NCBI GenBank assembly: GCA_016714815.1 | Contig: JADKBZ010000007.1 | Span: forward strand, 62,001-126,000 | Length of the DNA stretch: 64,000 bases | Direction of reading: 5' to 3' | From: Holophagales bacterium | GTDB lineage: Bacteria; Acidobacteriota; Thermoanaerobaculia; UBA5066 | Part shown: piece by piece, positions 33,370 to 42,115 of the stretch | Layout of the letters: the number at the start of each line of letters is the position of its first letter | Numbering within the stretch: position 1 is the first letter of the stretch | Program-made: the position numbers and the translations under genes | Notes under the pieces: generated by a model | Told to the model about the DNA's origin: nothing | The model's database searches: none | Seen by the model: only the letters and a program-made list of their open reading frames with translations

Positions 33370-34518
33370 TTACCGGACGCTCGAGATCCTCCGAAGCTGC
33401 TGAACGGTCTCCGCGAGGGCGGCGACCGTGACGTCGACGTCCTCGTCGCGCGTTGCCCGGCCGAGCGACAGGCGGATCGACCCTTGCGCCTCGCGCCTCG
33501 AGAGTCCCATCGCGAGGAGGACGTGCGAGGGCTCCGGCTCTCCCGTCGAGCAGGCGGAGCCGGTCGACGCGCAGATGCCGCGGAGGTCGAGGCCGAGGAC
33601 GATCGACTCCCCGTCGATCCCCTGGAAACTGAGGCTCGACGTGTTCGGCACGCGCGTCGATCCCGCGCCGTTCACACTCACGCGCGGGACCGTCTCGAGG
33701 AGCTGGCGTTCGAGCCGGTCCCTGAGCCCGCTCACCCGCCGGCTCTCCGCCTCGAGGCCGTCGAACGTCCGGGCCGCCGCCTCCGCGAAGCCGACGATCC
33801 CGGCGACGTTCTCGGTCCCGGCGCGAAAGCCCCGCTCGTGCCCCCCGCCGGTCGTGACGGGGGTGAGAGGCGTTCCCTCGCGGACGTAGAGGGCGCCGAC
33901 TCCCTTCGGGCCGTAGAGCTTGTGCGCGGAGAACGTGACGAGGTCGGCGCCGAGGTCGCCGGGCCGCCGCGCCAGCTTCCCGGCGGTCTGCACCGCGTCG
34001 ACGTGCAGCCGTACGCCGCGCTCCCGCGTAAGAGCGGCGATCTCCTCGACGGGCTGCACGACCCCGGTGTCGTTGTTGGCGTGCATCACCGAGACGAGGA
34101 TCGTCTCGGGCCCGAGGCTCGCTTCGAGCGCGTCGAGGTCGACGACCCCGCCGGCGCTCACCGGCAGGTACGTCACCCGGAACCCCTCCGCCTCGAGCGC
34201 CCGGCAGGTGTGGAGGACGGCGTGGTGCTCGATCGCCGTCGTCACGAGGTGCCGGCCTTTGGGGCGGAGGGCGTGTGCCGAGCCTCGCAGGGCGAGGTTG
34301 TCCGACTCGGTACCGGTGCCGCAGAAGACGATCTCGGAGGGCCGGCACCCGACGCACGCCGCGATCCGTTCGCGGGCCCCCTCCACGGCCACCCGGGCGT
34401 CGTGGCCGAATCGGTGAGGGCTCGAGGGGTTTCCCCACCGCTCGCCGAGCCAGGGGAGCATCGCCTCGAGCGCCTCCGGCCGGAGCGGGGTGGTGGCGTT
34501 GTGGTCGAGGTAGATCAC
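33370..34518 (-). CDS. Cysteine desulfurase, NifS/IscS type
   Basis: A 382-residue PLP enzyme. YLDHNATTPLRPEA opens it, IEHHAVLH and VDAVQTAGK are conserved, the PLP Lys is in SAHKLYGPKG, and the catalytic Cys is in STGSACSTGEPEPSHVL, as in group I desulfurases. It produces persulfide sulfur for the scaffold encoded just upstream (ATGA overlap). With that gene it forms a minimal Fe-S assembly pair. Confidence 0.95.
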   Translation of the reverse strand: MIYLDHNATTPLRPEALEAMLPWLGERWGNPSSPHRFGHDARVAVEGARERIAACVGCRPSEIVFCGTGTESDNLALRGSAHALRPKGRHLVTTAIEHHAVLHTCRALEAEGFRVTYLPVSAGGVVDLDALEASLGPETILVSVMHANNDTGVVQPVEEIAALTRERGVRLHVDAVQTAGKLARRPGDLGADLVTFSAHKLYGPKGVGALYVREGTPLTPVTTGGGHERGFRAGTENVAGIVGFAEAAARTFDGLEAESRRVSGLRDRLERQLLETVPRVSVNGAGSTRVPNTSSLSFQGIDGESIVLGLDLRGICASTGSACSTGEPEPSHVLLAMGLSRREAQGSIRLSLGRATRDEDVDVTVAALAETVQQLRRISSVR

Positions 34519-34967
34519 GACCGCGCCGCCTTCGCCGCCTGGCGCCCCTCCCAGTCCCCGAGGGCCACCTGGAGCGCCTGCACGCCGAGGAGGGAGCAGT
34601 GCTTCTTGTTCTCGGGTATGCCGCCGAGCGCCTCGATGACGTCGTCGTCGGTGATGCGACGCGCCTCCTCGATCGGCTTGCCCTCGGCGAGCTCGGTCAG
34701 CATGCTGCTCGTGGCGATCGCCCCGGGGCAGCCGAAGCTCTGGAAGGCGATCTTCGCGATCCGCCCGTCGCGAACCGCGATCCAGAGCTTCATCTGGTCG
34801 CCGCAGGATGGGTCTCCCACGAGGCCGAACCCGTCGGTGTCGGCTTCGGCGAGCTCCCCCACGTTCCGCGGGTTCCTGAAGTGCTCGAGGAGCGTCTCGG
34901 TGTAGAAGAGGACCGGGCCCGTGGGGGTGCCGGCGGCAGGTTTCGGTTCGTCAGGCGCGTTCGTCAT
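34515..34967 (-). CDS. IscU/NifU-type Fe-S cluster scaffold
   Basis: From ATG 34967 the product is 150 residues. The three scaffold Cys are seen in DPSCGDQMKLW (with the conserved Asp), SFGCPGAIATSS and NKKHCSLLGV. There is no bacterioferritin-associated [2Fe-2S] or Nfu domain, so it is IscU-like. The N-terminal 20 residues are a Pro-rich extension. It overlaps the desulfurase start and lies 7 bp after the thioesterase gene. Confidence 0.93.
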   Translation of the reverse strand: MTNAPDEPKPAAGTPTGPVLFYTETLLEHFRNPRNVGELAEADTDGFGLVGDPSCGDQMKLWIAVRDGRIAKIAFQSFGCPGAIATSSMLTELAEGKPIEEARRITDDDVIEALGGIPENKKHCSLLGVQALQVALGDWEGRQAAKAARS

Positions 34968-34974
34968 GTGAGTC

Positions 34975-35484
34975 CTACACCGAGCCCCTGACCAGGAACT
35001 TCGCCGAGGCCCGCGCGAGGGTCTTGCGGTCCTGCTGAAGCTCGGCACGTACGTAGTAGAGAGGGTGGGAAGTCGTCTTCTCGATCGTCCCGAAGACGAC
35101 CGCTCCCCGGTCGAGGCTCACCGGGGCGAGGAAACGGACTGTCAGCTCCGCCGTCACCGCCACGATGCCGATCGAGAAGAGAACGTTCGTCATCGCGGCG
35201 TCGAGAAGGGCCGAGGTGATCCCTCCGTGGAGAGTCGCCGGATAGCTCTGGTAGACGGAACGACAGGGAAAGAAGGCGACGACGGAGCCGTCGGCCTGGA
35301 CCCGGAACCTCAGCTTGAGGCCGTCCGGGTTTTCGGGGGTGCAGATGAAACAGCGAGGATGCTCGGCCGCCCGAACGGCTTCGAGCACGGCCTGGCTCGG
35401 CACGGGCTCCTCGTGGGCCTGGGCAACCGGGCGCGGCGGCGGCAGGACCATCTCGACGCGGCTCCGGTCCTGGTCAGCTCCCAC
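34975..35484 (-). CDS. PaaI-type hotdog-fold thioesterase
   Basis: From GTG 35484 the product is 169 residues. The hotdog motif LHGGITSALLDAAM is clear, preceded by HPRCFICTPENPDGLKL, a Cys pair common in this PaaI subgroup. I prefer GTG 35484 because GGAGGGGGG lies about 9 bp upstream; ATG 35451 would give 158 residues. It is the first gene of a thioesterase-IscU-NifS operon. The acyl-CoA substrate is unknown. Confidence 0.83.
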   Translation of the reverse strand: MGADQDRSRVEMVLPPPRPVAQAHEEPVPSQAVLEAVRAAEHPRCFICTPENPDGLKLRFRVQADGSVVAFFPCRSVYQSYPATLHGGITSALLDAAMTNVLFSIGIVAVTAELTVRFLAPVSLDRGAVVFGTIEKTTSHPLYYVRAELQQDRKTLARASAKFLVRGSV

Positions 35485-35544
35485 GGCCCATCCCCCCTCC
35501 GCTCGCGCGGACGGCCGCGGCCGTCCCGGTTTTCGACCGAGGAT

Positions 35545-35558
35545 GTTATAGGCATATG
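35545..35558. promoter_or_regulatory. Divergent promoter region with CATATG motif
   Basis: CATATG at 35553-35558 lies next to a minus-strand -10 TATAAC (35550-35545), about 60 bp upstream of the thioesterase start. The methyltransferase gene starts 130 bp away on the other side. The context GGCATATGC is palindromic over eight bases (GCATATGC). Confidence 0.5.
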
Positions 35559-35687
35559 CTCGCTTTGGGGCGGCGCAAACGGTGTTTCGTGGACCGCTCC
35601 CGCGGGACGGACGAGCCCCGGGGTTTCCCGTGCTACGGTCAACCACGCCCGCGTGACCACCAGGCTCCGCGGGGACGGAGGGATCCG

Positions 35688-36326
35688 ATGCCAGAGACCG
35701 GGCGATTCGATCAGGCCGCCGCGACGTGGGACGCCGAAGAGCGCCGAATCCTCCTGGCGCGGGGGGTGACGGAGGCGATCGCGGCACGCTGCGCCCTGCC
35801 CGACGACCTCGACGTCCTCGACTTCGGCTGCGGCACGGGGCTCGTCTCGCTCGGTCTGAGGCCGCTCGTGAGGAGAGTGACGGGGGTCGACACCTCCCGG
35901 GGCATGCTGGACGTCTTCGAGCGAAAGGTGCTCGAGCAAGGGCTGGACGGCGTCCGCGCCGTCCTCCTCCCGCCGGGCGCCCCGCTCTCCCTTCCGGACC
36001 GCTTCCACCTCGTCGTCAGCAGCATGACGCTGCACCACGTGACCGACCTCGCCCCTCTCTTCGCCCGGTTCCACGACCACCTCCAGCCTGGCGGGCGCGT
36101 CGCCCTTGCCGACCTCGACCACGAGGACGGGACGTTTCACGAGGACGCCAGGGGCGTCGTTCACCTCGGGTTCGACCGGGGCGGGATCGTCGAGCTCCTG
36201 GCCGGGGCCGGTTTCGTCGACGTGGAGGTGGAGACGGCTGCGGTCACCCGAAAGGGGGAGCGCCTCTATCCGGTCTTCCTCGCGACCGGCCGCAAGGTCG
36301 AGGCGGAGTTGCCCGCAGAGCCCTGA
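35688..36326 (+). CDS. Class I SAM-dependent methyltransferase, UbiE-like
   Basis: From ATG 35688 (GGACGGAGGG upstream) the product is 212 residues. Motif I VLDFGCGTGLVSL, motif II VTGVDTSRGML, and SSMTLHHVTDL plus LQPGGRVALADLD are typical of small-molecule methyltransferases. FDQAAATWDAEERR at the start resembles ubiquinone/menaquinone- or arsenite-type enzymes. No Cys triad of ArsM is present. Its substrate is unknown. Confidence 0.85.
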   Translation: MPETGRFDQAAATWDAEERRILLARGVTEAIAARCALPDDLDVLDFGCGTGLVSLGLRPLVRRVTGVDTSRGMLDVFERKVLEQGLDGVRAVLLPPGAPLSLPDRFHLVVSSMTLHHVTDLAPLFARFHDHLQPGGRVALADLDHEDGTFHEDARGVVHLGFDRGGIVELLAGAGFVDVEVETAAVTRKGERLYPVFLATGRKVEAELPAEP

Positions 36327-36411
36327 CGTCGCGCCGGGCGACGGGCGGATCCAGCTTCTTCGAAAAGGACGTGCGAGAGTGTTTTCGTCGAGATCATCGG
36401 AGAAGGGGCAG

Positions 36412-36825
36412 ATGAAGACGCCGGAAGTCGCAGGGGGGAATTCAGCGATGGGGCCCGTACCGCCAGACTCGTCTTCGATTTCCGGCCCGCCGGCTCGTCG
36501 CTTCCGGCCCGTCCGGGCGCTCGGGATCGCGCTGGGGGCGCTGGCGATCTGCCTCGTGGCCGTGGCGGTGGACCTCGTACGAACCCGGCCCTCGCGGGCC
36601 GAGGCCGAGCGTCTCACCACGACCCTCGGCCTGACCGACCTGGCTCTCGTCAACGAGGCGCGCTACCTGCGCCACTTGAGCCAGGCCGACCTGCATTCGG
36701 CCTTTCAGGACCACCCGCTCGCGCTGGAGCATTTCCCGGCCGGTGCCGTGATCGCACCGCCGGCGCACCTTCGCCCTCCCGCCAACCCGGCTCCACCCGC
36801 TTCCGACCATGCGCAACTGGATTAG
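36412..36825 (+). CDS. Small single-pass membrane protein ahead of an ABC exporter
   Basis: A 137-residue protein of no recognised family. A Pro/Ser-rich N-terminus (1-30) is followed by one transmembrane helix (about 36-55), then an external helical region and a Pro/Ala-rich tail. It overlaps the permease gene by 17 bp, so it is co-translated with the ABC/NosL cluster. It may be a cluster-specific periplasmic partner. Confidence 0.65.
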   Translation: MKTPEVAGGNSAMGPVPPDSSSISGPPARRFRPVRALGIALGALAICLVAVAVDLVRTRPSRAEAERLTTTLGLTDLALVNEARYLRHLSQADLHSAFQDHPLALEHFPAGAVIAPPAHLRPPANPAPPASDHAQLD

Positions 36826-37951
36826 CCGCCAGGCGCTGCTCGCCGACTACACGCTCTCGGCGCTCGCCCGCCGCCGCGGGCGGAACCTCGCCCTCTTCAC
36901 CGTCTACGCGGGCATCGTCTTCGTCCTCGCTTCGACGATGCTCTTCACGCACGCCCTCCGGCGCGAGGCGCACGCGCTCCTCGCGCACAGCCCCGAGGTC
37001 CTGGTGCAGAACCTGAAGGCGGGGCGCCACGCATACCTGACGCAGGGAGACCTGGACCGCCTCGGCCGGCTCCGCGGCGTGAGCCGGATCGAGGGCCGCC
37101 GGTGGGGCTATTTCTTCGACCCGGTCTTCGGCGCGACCTACACCCTCATGGCTCCGGCCAGCGAGTCCCCGGGCCGGGGCGACCTCCACGTGGGCGACGG
37201 CGTCGCCCGCGTCCGCGGCCTCTCCACGGGCGACACCCTGGCGCTGCGAAGCGCGGCGGGCGAGCTCCACGTGTTCACGGTGAAGAAAGTCTTCTCGTCC
37301 GAGAGCAGCCTGGTGGCGGCCGACCTCGTCTTGATGCACCCCGCCGACTGGGAGGCTTTCTTCCAGCTCCCCGGCGGCGTCTTCACCGACGCGGCTCTCA
37401 GCGTCGTCAACCCGCTCGAAGTCAGGAGCGTCGCGCGGAAGATCGGCGAGCGTCTTCCGGAGACGAGGGTGATCCTGCGCGAGGAGATCCTCCGGACCTA
37501 CGAAGCCCTCTTCGACTGGCGCGAGGGGCTCCTGCTCGCCCTGGCCAGCCTGGCCGTGGCCGCCTTCGCCATCCTGGCCTGGAACCAGGCCTCCGGGCTC
37601 TCCGCCGACGAGAGGCGCGAGATCGGGATCCTGAAGGCGATCGGCTGGGATACCCGCGACGTCCTGACGATGAAGCTCTGGGAAGGAGGGCTGATCTCGG
37701 GCGCCGCCTTCTCCCTGGGCACGCTCGGGGCCTTCGTGCACGTCTTTCATTTCGAGGCGGCGCTGATCGTCCCCGTGCTGAAGGGATGGTCGGTGCTCTA
37801 CCCCCGCTTCGTCCTGACGCCGTCCGTCGACGCCGTCTCGCTCCTGACGCTCGGCCTCCTCACGGTTTTCCCGTTCACGCTCGCCACGCTCGTGCCGGCC
37901 TGGCGAGCCGCGATCACCGACCCGGACGAGGTGATGCGGGGGACGACGTGA
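36809..37951 (+). CDS. FtsX/MacB-type ABC transporter permease
   Basis: A 380-residue permease: one N-terminal helix (about 25-48), a ~200-residue periplasmic domain, then three helices (about 250-270, 290-320, 345-368) as in FtsX/MacB. The cytoplasmic coupling motif ERREIGILKAIGWDTRDV is typical of this fold. The next gene (GTGA overlap) is its ATPase. Such systems act mechanically on the periplasm, for lipoprotein release or metal/cofactor insertion. Confidence 0.9.
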   Translation: MRNWISRQALLADYTLSALARRRGRNLALFTVYAGIVFVLASTMLFTHALRREAHALLAHSPEVLVQNLKAGRHAYLTQGDLDRLGRLRGVSRIEGRRWGYFFDPVFGATYTLMAPASESPGRGDLHVGDGVARVRGLSTGDTLALRSAAGELHVFTVKKVFSSESSLVAADLVLMHPADWEAFFQLPGGVFTDAALSVVNPLEVRSVARKIGERLPETRVILREEILRTYEALFDWREGLLLALASLAVAAFAILAWNQASGLSADERREIGILKAIGWDTRDVLTMKLWEGGLISGAAFSLGTLGAFVHVFHFEAALIVPVLKGWSVLYPRFVLTPSVDAVSLLTLGLLTVFPFTLATLVPAWRAAITDPDEVMRGTT

Positions 37952-38628
37952 GCGCTTTGATCGAGCTGTCGGGGGTGACGAAGGTCTTCCACGAGGGGCG
38001 GCACAACGCCCTCGTGGCCCTCGAAGGGATCGACCTCTCGATCCAGGAGGGGCGGATCACGGTGCTGAAGGGGCCGTCCGGCTCCGGGAAGACGACGCTC
38101 CTCGCGATCATCGCCTGCCTCGCGCGACCGACTTCCGGGCGGGTCCGCGTGGCGGGCGAGGTGGTATCGAACCTGCCGGAGACTTTCCTCGCCGAGGTGC
38201 GGCGACGGACGTTCGGCGTCGTCTTCCAGCAGTTCCACCTCGTGGCCGGCCTCTCCGCCCTGACGAACGTGATGCTGCCGGCCTACACGACGGGCCGGCC
38301 CCACGCCGAGATCGCCCGCAGGGCCGGCGCGCTTCTGGACCGGCTCGGCCTGGCCCGGCTCTCGGGAGAACGCGTCGAGAGGCTCTCGGGCGGTGAGCAG
38401 CAGCGGGTCGCCATCGCCCGCGCGCTGATCAACGATCCGCCGGTCGTTCTCGCGGACGAGCCGACCGCGAACCTCGACTCGGCGCTGTCGGCGGACTTTC
38501 TCGGGATTCTCGGCGGGATGCGCGACGAGGGCCGGACGGTCATCCTGTCGAGCCACGACCCCCGGGTCTGCGAGGCGCCGCTGGTCGACCACGTCGTCCG
38601 CCTGCTCGACGGGAAGCTCGCCGCGTGA
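37948..38628 (+). CDS. ABC transporter ATPase of the MacB/LolD type
   Basis: A 226-residue ATPase with Walker A GPSGSGKTT, Q-loop VFQQFHLV, signature LSGGEQQR, Walker B VVLADEPTANLD and switch SSHD. It starts at GTG 37948 overlapping the permease stop and its stop overlaps the next GTG. It energises the FtsX-like permease upstream. Confidence 0.93.
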   Translation: MSALIELSGVTKVFHEGRHNALVALEGIDLSIQEGRITVLKGPSGSGKTTLLAIIACLARPTSGRVRVAGEVVSNLPETFLAEVRRRTFGVVFQQFHLVAGLSALTNVMLPAYTTGRPHAEIARRAGALLDRLGLARLSGERVERLSGGEQQRVAIARALINDPPVVLADEPTANLDSALSADFLGILGGMRDEGRTVILSSHDPRVCEAPLVDHVVRLLDGKLAA

Positions 38629-39641
38629 TCTTCCAGAAGTCGATCCTCGCCCTCCTCTTCGCCTCTGGCGTGGGCGCCGTCGGCGCCCTCGCGGCCGGCC
38701 CGCACGCGCTGGCGGTCTGGCGCCACTGGGATCTCGAGTCGGGAAGCGCCCGCCAGCTGCGGCTGGAGCGGAGGTCGACGCTCGTGTCGACCGGGATGGC
38801 GCTGCTGCTGACGGTGCAGTCGGTGGCGCTTCTCCTCTTCGTCTTCAACGCCGACCGGATGGCGAGCCAGTTCGTCGGCGCGATGTGCGCGGTCGGGACG
38901 CTGCGGGTCGACGGCTTCGGTTTCCCGGCCCTGCTGGCGCAGGTGGCGGCCTTCTTCGGGAGCAGCGTCTGGCTGACGATGAACGCCGTGGACGGACGGT
39001 GCCGGGACCGTCCGCTCACACGGGCCAGGTCCGCCCTCCTTCTCGCGCTGATCCCGGTCCTGCTGCTCGCCTTCGGCCTCGAGCTCGCTTTTTTTCTGGG
39101 ACTCGACGCGAACGTGATCACGTCGTGCTGCGGCAGCCTCTTTTCGATCCAGGCTCCGGGGGTCGGCGGCGACCTGGCGGCGTTGCCGCCGGGCCAGGCG
39201 ATGACGGCGACGTTTCTCCTGCTGGGAGGCACGGCCGCCGTCGCGGCCCGAACCGTGCATCGTGGGCAGGGAGGTCTCGCCCTGGGGGTCGCGGGAATCC
39301 TCGCCTTCGCGGTGGCGCTGGCCGGCATCGTCGCCTTCGTGTCGCTCTACGTCTACGAGGATCCCCACCATCACTGTCCCTTCTGCCTGCTGAAGCCGGA
39401 GTACGGCTACCGGGGCTACGCCTTCTACGTGCCGCTCCTGGCGGCAACGTCCGCGGCGCTCGCAGCCGCGGCCCTCGCCCCCTTCGCCTCGGCACGGGAG
39501 CGAGGCCCGGCGTCGGCCGGGAGAGTCAGGAGCGCCACGCGGGCGCTGGCGGGCGTGGCCCTCGGCGGTTTCGTTCTCGTCCTCCTCCTGATGGCGTGGC
39601 AGGTCGCGTCGTCCGGTCTGAAGCTCCTCGCGCATGGCTAG
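38625..39641 (+). CDS. Polytopic membrane protein with conserved cysteines
   Basis: A 338-residue protein with about seven to eight hydrophobic helices and no recognised family. Cys-containing motifs at the membrane edge (SCCG near 166, HHHCPFCLLK near 250) could bind metal or undergo thiol exchange. The thioredoxin gene overlaps its end by 8 bp. In this context it may be a metal-transfer or thiol-relay subunit (inference). Confidence 0.7.
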   Translation: MIFQKSILALLFASGVGAVGALAAGPHALAVWRHWDLESGSARQLRLERRSTLVSTGMALLLTVQSVALLLFVFNADRMASQFVGAMCAVGTLRVDGFGFPALLAQVAAFFGSSVWLTMNAVDGRCRDRPLTRARSALLLALIPVLLLAFGLELAFFLGLDANVITSCCGSLFSIQAPGVGGDLAALPPGQAMTATFLLLGGTAAVAARTVHRGQGGLALGVAGILAFAVALAGIVAFVSLYVYEDPHHHCPFCLLKPEYGYRGYAFYVPLLAATSAALAAAALAPFASARERGPASAGRVRSATRALAGVALGGFVLVLLLMAWQVASSGLKLLAHG

Positions 39642-40146
39642 ACGATTCGCCCTGTCGCTGGCGCTCCTCCTGGCCCTCTCGGCATGCGGGGAAGGGGGCG
39701 TCCCGGTCGTTGGCGGCGACGCGGCGCCCCCGTTCGCGCTGACGACGCTCGCGGGAGAGACGGTGCGATTCCCAGAGGACCTCGCGGGGCGCGCCGTCGT
39801 GATCCGTTTCTGGGCGGCGTGGTGCCCGTACTGCGAGAAGGAGATGAAGGAGATCGACCCGGTGGCGGCCCGCCTCGCCGCCGAAGGGCTCTCGGTGCTC
39901 GCGGTGAACGTCGGGCAGGACCGGGCATCGGTCGAGGCGTTCGTCGACCGGGTGGCGTTCCGCTACCCGGCCCTCCTCGACGAGCCGGCGGCCACGGCCA
40001 GGCACTACGGCGTCAAGGGACTGCCGACGACGTTCTTCGTCCTTCCGAGCGGGAAGGTCCGGAGCCGGCTCGTCGGAGAAGCCGATGCGGCGACGTTCGA
40101 GCGGCTCGCGCGGGAGCTGCTCGCCGCCGGGCGAGGCTCCCGATGA
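39634..40146 (+). CDS. TlpA/ResA-like thioredoxin lipoprotein
   Basis: A 170-residue protein with lipobox LSAC (lipidated C18) and a thioredoxin fold with active site WCPYC in FWAAWCPYCEKEM, plus the cis-Pro loop VKGLPTTFF. TlpA-type proteins reduce periplasmic Cys pairs of cytochromes or copper chaperones. It sits between the Cys-rich membrane protein and the TauE/SafE protein, which could supply its electrons. Confidence 0.92.
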   Translation: MARRFALSLALLLALSACGEGGVPVVGGDAAPPFALTTLAGETVRFPEDLAGRAVVIRFWAAWCPYCEKEMKEIDPVAARLAAEGLSVLAVNVGQDRASVEAFVDRVAFRYPALLDEPAATARHYGVKGLPTTFFVLPSGKVRSRLVGEADAATFERLARELLAAGRGSR

Positions 40147-40904
40147 CGCTCTGGCTGGCGGCGCTGGCGGGCCTCCTCGGAAGCGGCCACTGCCTCGGCA
40201 TGTGCGGAGCCCTCGTCTCGACCTGCTTCCTGCGGATGGGTCCGGCGGCTCGGCGGCCGGGAGCGCACGTCGCGTACCACGCCGCACGCGTCGGCGTGTA
40301 CGTGGCCGTCGGGGCCCTGGCGGGCGGCCTCGGCGAGGCGCTCACCCAGAGCGGACGTTTCGGGCTGTTTCAGGGGGTGCTCCAGATCGTCGCGGGGCTG
40401 GTCGTCATCGTGCTGGGCCTCGACCTGCTCGGCGTCCTTCCATTTCAGGTCAGCTTCGGCTTCGCTCCCGTCGCCTGGGCGGCGGCGCTCGGGCGCCGGG
40501 CGTTCTCCCCGGCTTCCGGAGCCCCGACGACGCCGGGTGCCGGGAGCCCGCCGATTCCGATAGCGGCGGGCGCCGCCTCCACCCCTGCCGTCGGGGTCCC
40601 CTGGCGACCGGCGTTCCTCGCGGGCCTGGCGAACGGGCTGATGCCCTGCTCGCTGACGCTGTCGATCGCGGTGCAGGCCGCCACGGCCGGATCGGCAGTC
40701 TCGGGGGCGCTCCTGATGGCCGCCTTCGGAGCCGGCACGCTGCCGTCGATGGTCGCCGTCGGGTTCTTCTTCGGCCGGCTGTCGCAGTCGACGCGCGCGG
40801 CGCTCCTCAAGGGGGCCGCGGCGCTGATCATCCTCATGGGAGCCCTGCAGGTGTGGCAGGGCTTGACCTACACGCGGGTCATGCGGAAGCTCGTCCTCTG
40901 GTGA
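40143..40904 (+). CDS. TauE/SafE (DsbD_2/CcdA-like) membrane protein
   Basis: The 253-residue protein has six helices in two halves. The first half has GSGHCLGMCGAL and the second NGLMPCSLTL, the paired Cys/Pro motifs of the DsbD_2/SafE family that carries electrons or handles copper. The halves are joined by a low-complexity Ala/Pro/Gly linker (about 118-155). ATG 40143 overlaps the thioredoxin stop. It likely feeds reductant to TlpA or NosL proteins. Confidence 0.87.
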   Translation: MTLWLAALAGLLGSGHCLGMCGALVSTCFLRMGPAARRPGAHVAYHAARVGVYVAVGALAGGLGEALTQSGRFGLFQGVLQIVAGLVVIVLGLDLLGVLPFQVSFGFAPVAWAAALGRRAFSPASGAPTTPGAGSPPIPIAAGAASTPAVGVPWRPAFLAGLANGLMPCSLTLSIAVQAATAGSAVSGALLMAAFGAGTLPSMVAVGFFFGRLSQSTRAALLKGAAALIILMGALQVWQGLTYTRVMRKLVLW

Positions 40905-40927
40905 TCTGGTTCGAAAGGAGACACGTC

Positions 40928-41545
40928 ATGAAACGTCGGGATGCCCTGAAGCTCGTCCTCGCCTCAGCGGGAGCCGCCCCCCTGGCCCTCGCCGCCGCGG
41001 CCGCGCCCTCGGTCGGCAAGTGCGAAACGGACGGAACGCCCGCCCAGTTCCTCCCGAAGAACCCGCCCGACCCGAGGCCCCAGGAGAACGACCTCGCGAA
41101 GCTCCCGCGGTGCCCGTACTGCGGAATGGACCGGAGGCAGTTCCACCACTCCCGCATGCTGATCCACTACTCGAACGACGTTCCCGACGGCACCTGCTCG
41201 ATTCACTGCACCGCGATCAGCCTCGCGATCAACATCGACGCCGAGCCGAAGGGCGTCTGGGTGGGAGACAACGCCTCCGAGGCCGAGGTGAAGCCCCTCG
41301 TGGAGGCCGACCGCGCGGCGTTCCTGATCGGCGGCAGCGCCAAGGGGGTGATGACGGCGCGCAGCAAGGTGGCTTACGGGAGCGAGGCGGCGGCGAAGGC
41401 CGCGCAGGCTGCGCAGGGGGGCGAGATCTCGGGCTTCGACCAGGCCCTTCTGGCCGCCTACGCCGACATGGCGAAGGACGTGGCCCGGATCCGGAAGAAC
41501 CGCGAGGAACGCCGGGCCCGGATGAAGGCCGAGCCGAAAGGCTAA
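40928..41545 (+). CDS. NosL-family copper-binding protein with Tat signal
   Basis: A 205-residue protein with a Tat-like signal (KRRDALKLVLASAG) and the NosL motif CPYCGM (C62, C65), followed by CSIHC, a second possible Cu(I) site. NosL proteins bind Cu(I) for nitrous oxide reductase maturation. The helical Ala/Lys/Arg-rich C-terminus (about 150-205) is unusual. No nosZ is in the window, so the copper target is unknown. Confidence 0.85.
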   Translation: MKRRDALKLVLASAGAAPLALAAAAAPSVGKCETDGTPAQFLPKNPPDPRPQENDLAKLPRCPYCGMDRRQFHHSRMLIHYSNDVPDGTCSIHCTAISLAINIDAEPKGVWVGDNASEAEVKPLVEADRAAFLIGGSAKGVMTARSKVAYGSEAAAKAAQAAQGGEISGFDQALLAAYADMAKDVARIRKNREERRARMKAEPKG

Positions 41546-41569
41546 CCGGCTCGTGCTCTCGGCCTGACC

Positions 41570-42082
41570 GTGAGAACGCTCCCGTTCTCCAGCGGACGCC
41601 GCCGCTTCCTGGCGGCGGTGGCCGCCCTGGTCCTGCGGCAACCGGCGCGCGGGGCGAGCGGCGCTCCCCCGACGCCCGGCCCTCGCGACGTCTGCCCCGT
41701 CTGCGGGATGCTGGTGGCGAAGTACCCGAGCTGGGTTGCGATCCTCGAGGTCGAAGACGGCCCGGTCCGCTTCTTCGACGGCGCCAAGGACCTGTTCAAG
41801 TATCTCTTCCAGCTCCGGAAAGGGGGCGGGAGCCGCCCGGCGCCGCGGATCGCACGGATCTGGGTGACCGAGTACTACGGCCTGACCCGGGTCGACGCCC
41901 GGTCGGCCTTCTACGTCGTCGGATCGGATGTCCTGGGACCGATGGGACACGAGCTGGTGCCGCTCGCTTCCCGGGATGAGGCGGAGGAGTTCCTCGCAGA
42001 CCACAAGGGACGCCGCATTCTCCGCTTCGACGACGTCAAGGTCGACACGCCCGGGAAGCTCGATGCGAAACGTTTCGACTGA
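41570..42082 (+). CDS. Second NosL-family protein, Tat signal
   Basis: From GTG 41570 the product is 170 residues with a Tat-like start (SSGRRRFLAAVAALV), the CPVCGM motif (C42, C45) and the NosL ending (DEAEEFLADHKGRRILRFDD). It is closer to canonical NosL than its neighbour. Two NosL paralogues next to an ABC exporter resemble nosFYL without the reductase. Confidence 0.87.
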   Translation: MRTLPFSSGRRRFLAAVAALVLRQPARGASGAPPTPGPRDVCPVCGMLVAKYPSWVAILEVEDGPVRFFDGAKDLFKYLFQLRKGGGSRPAPRIARIWVTEYYGLTRVDARSAFYVVGSDVLGPMGHELVPLASRDEAEEFLADHKGRRILRFDDVKVDTPGKLDAKRFD

Positions 42083-42115
42083 TCCGAGGCCGGTCAGTCC
42101 GGAGTCGGGCCGACG

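Noticed and set aside
35556..35687. Earlier ATG extending the methyltransferase by 44 residues
   Set aside because: The ATG lies inside the CATATG promoter motif, lacks a ribosome site, and the added sequence does not resemble the family.
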